Assembly (NCBI GenBank): GCA_030431485.1
Contig: JAUIIR010000006.1
Span: 39,527 to 103,526 of the forward strand
Origin: Alphaproteobacteria bacterium
GTDB lineage: Bacteria; Pseudomonadota; Alphaproteobacteria; Rhodobacterales; Rhodobacteraceae
DNA length: 64,000 nucleotides
Direction of reading: 5' to 3'
The first letter of the stretch is position 1. The number at the start of each line of letters is the position of its first letter. This document shows, one piece after another, positions 45,512 to 53,885 of the stretch. The notes under the pieces were generated by a model. It saw only the letters and a list, made by a program, of their open reading frames with translations, was not told the origin of the DNA and made no database searches. The position numbers and the translations under genes are program-made.

Positions 45512-45530
45512 GCGGGAGGAGACCAAGATT

Positions 45531-46790
45531 ATGACCGTAGAAGTTAAAGTACCCGATATCGGCGATTTTACCGATGTGCCCGTCGTCACCGTTCTGGTGA
45601 GCGTGGGCGACTCGATTGCTTTGGAAGACCCGATTGTTGAACTTGAGTCCGACAAGGCGACGATGGAGGTGCCATCCTCTGCCGCCGGTGTGGTGAAAGA
45701 GATCAAGGTGTCTGAAGGCGACAAGGTGTCAGAAGGATCGTTGATCCTGATCCTTGAGGCTGATGGCGCGGCTGATGCGCCAAAGGATGCGCCCAAGGAA
45801 GAGCCGAAAGCCGAAGCGCCGAAGGCGGCGGCACCGGCTGCTGCGCCTGCACCGGCACCTGCCAAAACCGATGCCGGATTCGGCAAGATACACGCATCGC
45901 CTTCGGTGCGGGCCTTTGCCCGGACTGTGGATGTCGATCTGGCCACGGTGAACGGAACTGGCCGAAAGGGGCGCATCCTGCGGGAAGACGTGATGAAGGC
46001 GCTGAAAGCCACAGCGGCCCCGGCTGCTGCGGGTGGCGCTGTGTCTGGTGGGATGGGTATCCCGCCGATCCCGGCTGTGGATTTCTCGAAGTTCGGGCCG
46101 ATCGAAGAGATCGAGATGCCCCGGATCAAGAAAATTTCCGGTCCGGCGCTGCACCGGTCCTGGCTCAACATTCCCCATGTCACGCATAATGACGAGGCGG
46201 ACATCACGGATCTCGACCAATACCGCAAGCAAATGGACACGATGGCCAAGGACAATGGCTATCGCGTGACCCTCCTGTCCTTTGTCATCAAGGCGTCGGT
46301 GTCGGCTCTGAAAGAGCATTGGGAGTTCAATTCGTCGATCCATCCCGATGGCGACAAGCTGATCAAAAAGGATTTCTACAACATCGGCTTTGCGGCAGAC
46401 ACACCGAACGGTCTGATGGTCCCGGTGATCAAGGACGCGGACCGGAAAGGTCTGGTCGAGATTTCCAAGGAGCTGATGGAGCTGTCCAAGGCAGCGCGGG
46501 AAGGCAACCTGAAGTCCAAGGACATGCAGGGCGCGACCTTTACCATCTCGTCGCTGGGCGGCATTGGGGGCACCAGCTTTACCCCCATCGTGAACGCGCC
46601 TGAAGTGGCGATCCTGGGACTGACCCGATCCAAGATGGCCCCCGTCTGGAATGGCGAGGAGTTCGTTCCGCGCCTGATGCAGCCGCTGTCACTGTCTTAC
46701 GATCACCGTGCTGTCGACGGTGCCTTGGCCGCGCGTTTCTGCGTGACACTCAAGACCCTGCTTGGCGATATGCGCAAGTTGATGTGGTAA
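45531..46790 (+). CDS. aceF: dihydrolipoamide acetyltransferase (E2 of pyruvate dehydrogenase)
   Basis: 419 residues: one lipoyl domain (1-78, lipoylated K42 in ESDKATMEV), an Ala/Pro/Lys linker, the E3-binding domain (about 120-155, ASPSVRAFARTVDVDL...GRKGRILREDV) and the catalytic domain ending in SYDHRAVDGA with H392 and D396. It transfers acetyl from lipoamide to CoA and forms the complex core. It has a single lipoyl domain instead of the three in E. coli. It starts 19 bases after aceE. Confidence 0.95.
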   Translation: MTVEVKVPDIGDFTDVPVVTVLVSVGDSIALEDPIVELESDKATMEVPSSAAGVVKEIKVSEGDKVSEGSLILILEADGAADAPKDAPKEEPKAEAPKAAAPAAAPAPAPAKTDAGFGKIHASPSVRAFARTVDVDLATVNGTGRKGRILREDVMKALKATAAPAAAGGAVSGGMGIPPIPAVDFSKFGPIEEIEMPRIKKISGPALHRSWLNIPHVTHNDEADITDLDQYRKQMDTMAKDNGYRVTLLSFVIKASVSALKEHWEFNSSIHPDGDKLIKKDFYNIGFAADTPNGLMVPVIKDADRKGLVEISKELMELSKAAREGNLKSKDMQGATFTISSLGGIGGTSFTPIVNAPEVAILGLTRSKMAPVWNGEEFVPRLMQPLSLSYDHRAVDGALAARFCVTLKTLLGDMRKLMW

Positions 46791-46803
46791 GGGGGACGAT
46801 CTG

Positions 46804-48543
46804 ATGGAACTTAAAGTACCCGATATCGGGGATTTCAAAGACGTACCCGTTGTGACTGTTCTGGTCAGCGTGGGCGATACCGTATCCGCAGAAGACCCGC
46901 TGATCGAACTGGAATCCGACAAGGCCACGATGGAAGTGCCATCGCCTGCGGCTGGCAAGATCACCGAGATCAAGGTGTCCGAAGGTGACAAGGTCTCTGA
47001 AGGCACCGTGATCATGGTTCTGGAAAGCGCGGACGCCAAAGCGGACGAGGCTCCGAAGGCAGAAGAAACAGCGCCCGAAGCGCCGAAATCTGTCGCGGCC
47101 ACCGGCACAGCTTCCGGCAAGGGCGATGTGCACGCGGAAGTGGTGGTTCTGGGCTCTGGCCCCGGTGGCTACACGGCAGCATTCCGGGCGGCCGATCTGG
47201 GCAAGAAGGTTGTCCTGATCGAGAAGTACCCGTCGCTGGGTGGTGTGTGTCTGAACGTGGGCTGTATTCCGTCCAAGGCGCTGCTGCACGTCGCCAAGGT
47301 GATCACCGAGGCTGAGGAGATGTCCTTGCACGGGATCAGTTTCGGCAAGCCGAAGATCGACCTTGATGAACTGCGCGACTTCAAGAACAGCGTGGTTGGT
47401 CAGTTGACCGGCGGTCTGAGCGGGCTTGCCAAGGGGCGCAAGGTTCAGGTCGTTCAGGGCTATGGCACCTTTACCGGGCCGAACATGATCGAAGTGATCG
47501 GTGACAGCGGCAAGACCAATGTCAGCTTTGACCAGTGCATCATCGCGGCTGGCTCTGAGCCTGTGAACCTGCCGTTCATTCCGCATGACGACGAACGTGT
47601 GATCGACTCGACCGGCGCGCTGGAGCTGCGGGATATTCCGAAGCGGATGCTGATCCTTGGTGGTGGCATCATCGGGCTTGAGATGGCTTGTGTCTATGAT
47701 GCGCTGGGGTCCAAGATCTCGGTCGTAGAGTTCATGGACCAACTCATGCCGGGCGCGGACAAGGACATCGTCAAGCCCCTGCACAAGCGGATCGAGGGCC
47801 GGTACGAAAACATCTGGCTCAAGACCAAGGTGACGGCTGTCGAGTCGCAGAAGAAGGGTCTCAAGGTCACGTTCGAGAACGACAAGGGCGAGACCTTTGA
47901 CGATACGTTCGACAAGGTGCTGGTTGCTGTTGGCCGCAAGCCGAATGGCAAGCTGATTGATGCCGAAAAAGCAGGTGTGGCTGTGGATGATCGCGGCTTC
48001 ATTGCCGTGGACAAGCAGCAGCGCACTGGCGTGCCGCATATCTTTGCGATTGGCGATGTGGTCGGCCAGCCGATGCTTGCGCACAAGGCGGTGCATGAGG
48101 GCAAGGTCGCGGCCGAGGTTTGTGCCGGGCACAAGCGGTTCTTCGATGCGTCGCTGATCCCGTCGGTTGCCTATACCGATCCCGAAGTGGCGTGGTGCGG
48201 CGTGACCGAAACGCAGGCCAAGGCCCAGGGTATCAAGTACGAAAAGGGCGTGTTCCCTTGGGCGGCCTCTGGCCGGTCCTTGGCGAATGGGCGGAACGAG
48301 GGCATTACAAAACTTCTCTTCGATCCCGAAGATGACCGCGTGATCGGGGCCTGCATCGTGGGTACCAATGCCGGTGATCTGATCTCGGAAGTGGCGCTGG
48401 CCATCGAGATGGGCGCAGACGCGGTTGATCTGGGCCACACGATCCACCCGCACCCGACGCTGTCGGAAACGGTGAACTTTGCCGCCGAGATGTTCGAGGG
48501 CACGATCACCGATCTGATGCCGCCGAAGAAGAAAAAAGCCTAA
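46804..48543 (+). CDS. lpdA: dihydrolipoamide dehydrogenase with N-terminal lipoyl domain (E3)
   Basis: 579 residues. An extra lipoyl domain (1-78, K40 in ESDKATMEV) precedes the flavoprotein: VVLGSGPGGYTAAFRAA, the redox disulfide C149-C154 in GGVCLNVGCIPSK, LILGGGIIGLEMA and the C-terminal HIHPHPTLSE base. It reoxidises lipoamide with NAD+. Its lipoyl domain is almost the same as that of AceF. It ends in a good terminator, closing the pyruvate cluster. Confidence 0.94.
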   Translation: MELKVPDIGDFKDVPVVTVLVSVGDTVSAEDPLIELESDKATMEVPSPAAGKITEIKVSEGDKVSEGTVIMVLESADAKADEAPKAEETAPEAPKSVAATGTASGKGDVHAEVVVLGSGPGGYTAAFRAADLGKKVVLIEKYPSLGGVCLNVGCIPSKALLHVAKVITEAEEMSLHGISFGKPKIDLDELRDFKNSVVGQLTGGLSGLAKGRKVQVVQGYGTFTGPNMIEVIGDSGKTNVSFDQCIIAAGSEPVNLPFIPHDDERVIDSTGALELRDIPKRMLILGGGIIGLEMACVYDALGSKISVVEFMDQLMPGADKDIVKPLHKRIEGRYENIWLKTKVTAVESQKKGLKVTFENDKGETFDDTFDKVLVAVGRKPNGKLIDAEKAGVAVDDRGFIAVDKQQRTGVPHIFAIGDVVGQPMLAHKAVHEGKVAAEVCAGHKRFFDASLIPSVAYTDPEVAWCGVTETQAKAQGIKYEKGVFPWAASGRSLANGRNEGITKLLFDPEDDRVIGACIVGTNAGDLISEVALAIEMGADAVDLGHTIHPHPTLSETVNFAAEMFEGTITDLMPPKKKKA

Positions 48544-48556
48544 GCACAAAAGAAAA

Positions 48557-48580
48557 GGGGGCCGACCGGCCCCCTTATTC
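48557..48580 (+). terminator. rho-independent terminator after lpd
   Basis: GGGGGCC (48557-48563) / GGCCCCC (48568-48574), loop GACC, then TTATT. It ends 19 bases short of the chrR stop. Confidence 0.82.
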
Positions 48581-48598
48581 GTTGGTCTGTCTGTCGAC

Positions 48599-49252
48599 TT
48601 ATATGCCGAGGAACGGCTGCGCAATGCGTGGCACCAGACCCTTGAACTTGAGCGGCGCGTCTGTGACCGCAAGGCAGATGCAATCCTCGGAGATGTCCGC
48701 GACCGGCGTATGGTTCAAGTCTTCGCTGGCGACCTCGATATCGCCGCGGCCGAAATATCCGCCTTCATCCTGAAACGCGCCTTTGAGTACAAGGGTCAGT
48801 TCCAGGCCGTGGTGGCCGTGATCGGGGATCGCTGTGCCAGCGGGGATGTAAAGCAACCGCGCAGTCGCGTCTTTTGACGTGGGCAGGATCGCCTGCTTCA
48901 CACCCATTCCGGCAGAGCGCCAGCGTACGCTGTCGAGGCCGCCGCCGATGTAGTCAATCAGAGGCGCCGGGAGCACATCGTCCTGAACCGTGGTTGACAC
49001 AGGTTTGTCCTGAACCTGACTGTCCTGCGCGTGGATCATATCCAATACAGAGTTCAGGCTATTCTTCGACATCTCGACGGTGTCGCACGTGTCCAGAACT
49101 GCCCCACCAACAGCATCATAGCTGCCAAGTGCAGCGCGGCATTCGTCACATAAAGAGATGTGTGTCGCGACTATCAAATTGACGGCTTCGGGCAGGTCAC
49201 CCGCCGAATAGGCCATCAAGAGTTCGTCTGTAAGGTGATGTTTCACTGTCAT
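48599..49252 (-). CDS. chrR: ChrR zinc anti-sigma factor
   Basis: 217 residues. The anti-sigma domain carries zinc ligands H6, H31, C35 and C38 (HISLCDEC), exactly the positions in R. sphaeroides ChrR. The C-terminal cupin (about 105-195) has H145, H147, E151 and H181 as metal ligands. ChrR holds RpoE inactive until singlet oxygen or related damage triggers its turnover. The start is seven bases past the rpoE stop, a conserved two-gene operon. Confidence 0.95.
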   Translation of the reverse strand: MTVKHHLTDELLMAYSAGDLPEAVNLIVATHISLCDECRAALGSYDAVGGAVLDTCDTVEMSKNSLNSVLDMIHAQDSQVQDKPVSTTVQDDVLPAPLIDYIGGGLDSVRWRSAGMGVKQAILPTSKDATARLLYIPAGTAIPDHGHHGLELTLVLKGAFQDEGGYFGRGDIEVASEDLNHTPVADISEDCICLAVTDAPLKFKGLVPRIAQPFLGI

Positions 49253-49259
49253 ATCACTG

Positions 49260-49853
49260 TCACTTCATCGAGTGGCGCAAGCGTTCGAGCGCCAACCTAA
49301 TCCGGGATTTGATTGTGCCCAGTGGCAAACCCGTTTGATCTGCAATTTCGCTATGCGAAAGGTCACCAAAATAGGCTTTCTCAATCAACTCCCTTTGTTT
49401 CTCTGGCAGGTCGCGTAAGGCACGACCCAATTGTTCGCTCTCCTGTTGGAGCCCCAGCACCTCGGCCTGATCGGGCTCTGCTTCCGGTCCCCAAGGCAAA
49501 TCTTCAGGTTCCGGGCGCCGCTGTTTGCGCAGCACATCAATCTTTTTGTTTCGGGCAATGGTGAAGATCCATGTCGATGGACTTGCCCGACTTGCATCGT
49601 AAAGATGCGCTTTGTTCCAAACCGTCACGAGCACTTCCTGAGCGCACTCCTCGGCCAGAGCGGCGTCCATTCCGGTCCGCATCAGAAACGCTTTCACGCG
49701 TGGGCCAAAATGGCCAAAAACCCGTATAAAGGCCGTCTCGTCGCGGTCATCACGAACAGCGATGAGGTCGTCCACCCACGGCACGACTGTGTTTCGTAAT
49801 CCTTCAGTCAACGTTTTCGTTCCGTTCGCGTGTTCTTTGCAGGAATCGCGCAT
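49260..49853 (-). CDS. rpoE: ECF sigma factor RpoE (ChrR-controlled)
   Basis: About 197 residues of ECF11-type sigma factor. Region 2 (DETAFIRVFGHFGPRVKAFL...EVLVTVWNKAHLYDASRASPSTWIFTIARN) and region 4 (LPEKQRELIEKAYFGDLSHSEIADQTGLPLGTIKSRI) are complete. It directs the singlet-oxygen response. I take the ATG at 49853 rather than 49916, since the predicted promoter would start RNA near 49915; the next candidate is further inside. It is divergent from the COG2907 operon. Confidence 0.93.
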   Translation of the reverse strand: MRDSCKEHANGTKTLTEGLRNTVVPWVDDLIAVRDDRDETAFIRVFGHFGPRVKAFLMRTGMDAALAEECAQEVLVTVWNKAHLYDASRASPSTWIFTIARNKKIDVLRKQRRPEPEDLPWGPEAEPDQAEVLGLQQESEQLGRALRDLPEKQRELIEKAYFGDLSHSEIADQTGLPLGTIKSRIRLALERLRHSMK

Positions 49854-49921
49854 TTTCACCCCATTGGCAACGGGGGAGGCTGGGCAAACCGACGAAAGCA
49901 CATTGGTCGTGAACATGTTGA

Positions 49922-49952
49922 AGGTACGGCGTTATTGCAGCTTTGGATCAAA
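49922..49952 (-). promoter_or_regulatory. candidate RpoE promoter for rpoE-chrR
   Basis: On the minus strand TTTGATCC (49952-49945), a 17-base spacer, then GTACCT (49927-49922). TGATCC matches the -35 element known for R. sphaeroides RpoE. It fits autoregulation of rpoE-chrR. Confidence 0.6.
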
Positions 49953-49969
49953 GAATATTTTCTTTTTTC

Positions 49970-50000
49970 TTTCATCCGGTCGGCGGCTAGGAGCGTAAAC
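49970..50000 (+). promoter_or_regulatory. candidate RpoE promoter for the COG2907 operon
   Basis: TTTCATCC (49970-49977), a 17-base spacer and GTAAAC (49995-50000), giving a start near 50007, 25 bases before ATG 50032. Spacing equals the opposing rpoE promoter. Confidence 0.55.
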
Positions 50001-50031
50001 AAAACTAGACACACCACAGAAAGAGACGACT

Positions 50032-51330
50032 ATGCCATTTGAAGCCCGCGCCAGTGCCCCCAAAAAGATTGCCGTGATCGGGGCAGGGATTTCCGGGATG
50101 GGGGCGGCGCATATGTTGTCCGAAGACCATCACGTCACTTTGTACGAAGCCGAACCGAGACTGGGCGGACATGCTCGGACTATTGTAGCAGGCAAGAATG
50201 GCGATCAACCGGTCGATACAGGCTTTATCGTTTTCAACTATGCCAATTACCCGCATCTTGCCCGCCTGTTTAAAGCGCTCGATGTGCCGGTGACCAAGAG
50301 CAACATGAGCTTTGGGGCAAGCCTGGATGGTGGCCGCATCGAGTATGCTTTGGCGACGGTGGGTTCGGTTTTCGCGCAGAAAAAGAACCTCGTGAACCCC
50401 AGGTTCCTACGAATGCTCGCAGATATTGCCAAGTTCAACAAGCGTGCCTTGGATGCGACCCGTGACCGGAGCCTGAGCCTTGGTGACTTCCTTGAGCAGA
50501 TCGGCACAGGTGAATGGTTCCGCGAGTATTATCTGCTGCCGTTGACAGGCGCGATCTGGTCGACGCCGACTGAAAAGATCATGGATTTCCCGGCGCATGC
50601 TTTGGTTCAGTTTATGGAAAACCACGCTTTGTTGTCGGTGTCAGGACAGCATCAGTGGTACACAGTCGATGGCGGCTCAATCGAATATGTGCGACGTCTT
50701 GAGACGTCGATGACGGAACGGGGTGTGACCTTCCGTCTTGGAGTGCCGATTGACGCTGTGCGCCGTGACGTGATGGGGGCCGAGATCAAGGCCCGTGGCG
50801 GCGACTGGGAACGGTTTGACGAGGTGGTGTTTGCGACCCATTCCGATGACACGCTGCGCCTGTTGTCCGATGCGACGCCGATGGAAAAGCGCGCCTTGGG
50901 CGCAATCAAGTATCAGCCTAATCGGGTTGTCCTGCACGCGGATGCCAGCATCATGCCGAAAAAGCGGATTTGCTGGTCGTCGTGGAACTACACCGAGAGT
51001 GTGGCTAAAGAGCTGAATACCATCGATCTCACGTATTGGATGAATAGCCTTCAACCGATTCCCGAAAACGATCCGCATTTCGTGACGCTGAACACCACCC
51101 GTCCGATCCGCGACGAGCTGATCTATGACGAATGCACGCTGCGCCATCCGGTCTACGACCTTGAAGCTTTGGCCGCGCAGGAGACTGTGCGGGACATGAA
51201 TGGCACGAACCGCACGTGGTTTTGCGGCGCGTGGATGAAGAATGGGTTTCATGAGGACGGTCTGGGCAGTGCTGTCGATGTAGTCGACGCGATCCGGGCA
51301 CGCAGCGCTGTTGCGGTGGCAGCAGAATGA
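50032..51330 (+). CDS. FAD-dependent amine-oxidase-like protein (COG2907)
   Basis: 432 residues. VIGAGISGMGAAHML binds FAD; the RLGGHARTI motif and the middle QHQWYTVDGGSIEYVRRL segment place it in COG2907. In R. sphaeroides a homologous gene heads an RpoE-dependent operon (RSP_1091-1087, as I recall) tied to unsaturated and furan fatty-acid changes after singlet oxygen; desaturation of a lipid acyl chain is a plausible reaction. AAAGAGA precedes ATG. It overlaps the next gene (ATGA). Confidence 0.85.
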   Translation: MPFEARASAPKKIAVIGAGISGMGAAHMLSEDHHVTLYEAEPRLGGHARTIVAGKNGDQPVDTGFIVFNYANYPHLARLFKALDVPVTKSNMSFGASLDGGRIEYALATVGSVFAQKKNLVNPRFLRMLADIAKFNKRALDATRDRSLSLGDFLEQIGTGEWFREYYLLPLTGAIWSTPTEKIMDFPAHALVQFMENHALLSVSGQHQWYTVDGGSIEYVRRLETSMTERGVTFRLGVPIDAVRRDVMGAEIKARGGDWERFDEVVFATHSDDTLRLLSDATPMEKRALGAIKYQPNRVVLHADASIMPKKRICWSSWNYTESVAKELNTIDLTYWMNSLQPIPENDPHFVTLNTTRPIRDELIYDECTLRHPVYDLEALAAQETVRDMNGTNRTWFCGAWMKNGFHEDGLGSAVDVVDAIRARSAVAVAAE

Positions 51331-52082
51331 AAGTTGTCGATCATATTGTCGGCCACACCTATCATGGCCGCAAAGGCAGCACGGACAATGCATTCCGGTA
51401 TTCCATCGACTACGTGATGCTGGATGCCGAAGCAGAGCCGAAGACGCCTTGGTTCTTTTCGCGCAATAAAGGAAATGTGGCGAGCCTTCACGACACCGAC
51501 CACGGCGGAGCGCCGGGCGCAGGTCGGGGTGCGGTGTGGGCGCGCGAGGTGCTTGCCGCGCATCAAGTGCGGGCGCAAGGGCACCTGATGCTATTGGCGC
51601 AGCCGCGGTTTCTTGGCCATGTATTCAACCCTGTGTCATTCTGGCTGGCGCATGATGAGAATGACAATCTGGTTGCCGTGATTGCTGAAGTGACAAACAC
51701 ATTTGGGGATCGTCACTCGTATCTGTGCCGTAAGCCTGACAATTCGCCGATTACCGCTTGCGACCGTTTGCAGGCGACCAAGATTTTCTATGTCTCGCCG
51801 TTCCAGCCGGTCGAGGGTGGATACGAATTCCGCTTCGACATCCGGCCCAACAAAATTGGGGTCTGGATTGATTACTCCCAGACATCCGGAGGTTTGATTG
51901 CCACGCTGACGGGTCCGCGTAAGACAATCAGCAATTGGTCGATCTTAAGATCCATTCTGCGTCGTCCCTTTGGGTCGCGCCGGGTGTTGGCTTTGATCCA
52001 CTGGCAGGCGTTGAAGCTTTGGTGGAAAGGCTCGCGCTACCGCACGCGGAGCGAACCGCCAATGGAAGAAGTCAGCCAATAA
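51327..52082 (+). CDS. DUF1365 family protein
   Basis: 251 residues. HTYHGRKGSTDNAFRYSIDYVML at the N-terminus and RFLGHVFNPVSFWLAHD are diagnostic of DUF1365. The family is found with COG2907 oxidases and cyclopropane-fatty-acid synthases, and is suspected to act on lipids; its chemistry is not established. It overlaps both neighbours (ATGA at the start, TAATG at the end), so it is made together with them. Confidence 0.88.
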   Translation: MKVVDHIVGHTYHGRKGSTDNAFRYSIDYVMLDAEAEPKTPWFFSRNKGNVASLHDTDHGGAPGAGRGAVWAREVLAAHQVRAQGHLMLLAQPRFLGHVFNPVSFWLAHDENDNLVAVIAEVTNTFGDRHSYLCRKPDNSPITACDRLQATKIFYVSPFQPVEGGYEFRFDIRPNKIGVWIDYSQTSGGLIATLTGPRKTISNWSILRSILRRPFGSRRVLALIHWQALKLWWKGSRYRTRSEPPMEEVSQ

Positions 52083-53314
52083 TGGTGGTGGGTCGCCAGA
52101 ATCTTGGTGGCTACGCGGTTTTCGCGGGCGTTCTCGCGGCGGCAGGTCTGCCGATCTATATCCATGCGCCAAAATTCTACGTCGACGAATACGGGGTAAG
52201 TCTGGCGGCACTGGGCTCCGTGCTGTTCGGTTTGCGGCTGCTGGATGTGGTGCAAGACCCTCTGTTGGGAAAACTGGCTGTCGCTGTCCGCCAGTTTCAG
52301 GGCGCGGCCGTTGGCGTGACCTTAGCCATCATGGGGGCGGCAATGGTGGGGCTGTTTGCGGTGACGCCGCCGACGAGCCCCATTCTGTGGTTCGCGGTGA
52401 TGCTGACGCTTGTGTTTTCGGCGTTCAGTTTTCTGACGATCAACTTCTACGCGCGGGGGGTCCAGAAGGCCAAGGCGCTTGGTGTGGGAAAGGGGTATCT
52501 GCGCGTTGCGCGCTGGCGTGAAACGGGCGCTTTGTTGGGCGTTTGTGTGGCGTCAGTCATGCCATCCGTTTTCCTTGCGCTCGCGTGGCCGGAATTCGTG
52601 GCCTATGCGGGTGTCTTCGCGGTGGCGTGCCTGATCGCCGGGATTGCCATGCATAACGAATGGCGCGGAACAACTTTGGAGCCGTCCGCCGGATTTGGGG
52701 TTGTTCTGAAAGATCACATTTCGCGCCGATTGCTGTTGATCGCTTTGGTCAATGCTGCGCCAGTCGCCGTTAGCTCGACCCTGTTTCTGTTTTTTGTCGA
52801 AAGCCGTCTCAATGCGCCCGGTTGGGAAGGGCCATTGCTGCTTTTGTTTTTTGTGGCCGCCGCCGCCGCCGCGCCTCTTTGGGCCGTCATTGCGGAGCGG
52901 GTTGGTGCAAAATCCGCGCTCTTGGCAGCGATGGTCCTCGCGATTGTCGCGTTCAGTTTCGCGATGTTGCTGGGCAGTGGAGATACAATCTTGTTCTCAC
53001 TGATCTGCGTCGCGTCTGGTGCCGCAGTCGGAGCGGACCTGACACTGCTTCCTGCCGTCTTTGCGCGTCGTATGGAGCAGGTCGCGCCCGAGGCGTCCGA
53101 GGGGTTTGCACTGTGGGGATTTGTTTCCAAGTTCACCCTCGCATTCGCCGCCATCGCATTGCTGCCGATCCTTGAAGCGAGTGGGTTCACGTCAGGAACT
53201 GAGAACTCCGACGCCGCTTTAACGACTTTGACTTTGCTCTACGCAGGGGTGCCCTGTGTTTTGAAACTTGTGGCAATCGGGCTTTTGATTGTCACGCCTA
53301 TCGGAAAGGAATGA
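52082..53314 (+). CDS. MFS/GPH-type transporter
   Basis: 410 residues with about eleven to twelve hydrophobic segments. LGSVLFGLRLLDVVQDPLLGKLA is the conserved GPH (glycoside-pentoside-hexuronide:cation symporter) motif near the first loops. The substrate in this lipid-linked operon is unlikely to be a sugar; a lipid intermediate or cation-coupled flippase role is conceivable. The start at 52082 overlaps the DUF1365 stop (TAATG). Confidence 0.85.
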   Translation: MVVGRQNLGGYAVFAGVLAAAGLPIYIHAPKFYVDEYGVSLAALGSVLFGLRLLDVVQDPLLGKLAVAVRQFQGAAVGVTLAIMGAAMVGLFAVTPPTSPILWFAVMLTLVFSAFSFLTINFYARGVQKAKALGVGKGYLRVARWRETGALLGVCVASVMPSVFLALAWPEFVAYAGVFAVACLIAGIAMHNEWRGTTLEPSAGFGVVLKDHISRRLLLIALVNAAPVAVSSTLFLFFVESRLNAPGWEGPLLLLFFVAAAAAAPLWAVIAERVGAKSALLAAMVLAIVAFSFAMLLGSGDTILFSLICVASGAAVGADLTLLPAVFARRMEQVAPEASEGFALWGFVSKFTLAFAAIALLPILEASGFTSGTENSDAALTTLTLLYAGVPCVLKLVAIGLLIVTPIGKE

Positions 53315-53318
53315 CGTT

Positions 53319-53885
53319 ATGGAAGCTGTCCTTCTCGTCTTTCTCGGAGCAAGCCTGATGCTCATCCTTGGCTACCTGAGAACCCGGTATTTTGGGTTCT
53401 TCGGTCAGTCTCCCTCTGACTACGCGACGGCAGCAGGAGAAGCGTTTGACTTGCGCACTCATTTGAATGGTCCGATTGCATGCGAGGGTGTCATCTATGG
53501 CCCGACCGGGCGCGTGACCTCGCGATTTGTGGGCGATTTCTACGCTCAATGGGACGGCAACAAAGGTGTAATGACCGAGCGGTTCACCTATGACAGCGGT
53601 GACGAGGTGCTGCGTGAATGGAAGCTGAGTCTGGGCAATGATGGTCGGATTCGGGCGTCTGCGTCGGATGTGGTCGGCGAGGGTCAGGGCATACAGAGCG
53701 GCCCAACGGTTCAATTGAAATACAAATACCGGCTGCCCGAGGAGCAGGGTGGGCATGTCCTGGACACGACGGATTGGATGTATCTCGCTCCGAATGGAAC
53801 CATCGTGAACCGCAGCCAGTTTCGCAAGTATGGAATCAAGGTGGCCGAACTGGTGGCCACGATGCGCAGGAATGAAGCGGTGTGA
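53319..53885 (+). CDS. DUF3833 family protein
   Basis: 188 residues. A hydrophobic N-terminal helix (AVLLVFLGASLMLILGY) is followed by a lipocalin-like beta-rich domain (FDLRTHLNGPIACEGVIYGPTGRVTSRFVGDF), as in DUF3833. It is probably membrane-anchored in the periplasm and might carry a lipid. GGAAAGGAA precedes the ATG at 53319. Its stop overlaps the next GTG start. Confidence 0.85.
   Translation: MEAVLLVFLGASLMLILGYLRTRYFGFFGQSPSDYATAAGEAFDLRTHLNGPIACEGVIYGPTGRVTSRFVGDFYAQWDGNKGVMTERFTYDSGDEVLREWKLSLGNDGRIRASASDVVGEGQGIQSGPTVQLKYKYRLPEEQGGHVLDTTDWMYLAPNGTIVNRSQFRKYGIKVAELVATMRRNEAV

Noticed and set aside
46750..48672. A 640-codon open frame on the minus strand across lpd
   Set aside because: It is antisense to a certain E3 gene, shows no domain, and its length follows from strong codon bias at third positions in high-GC DNA.
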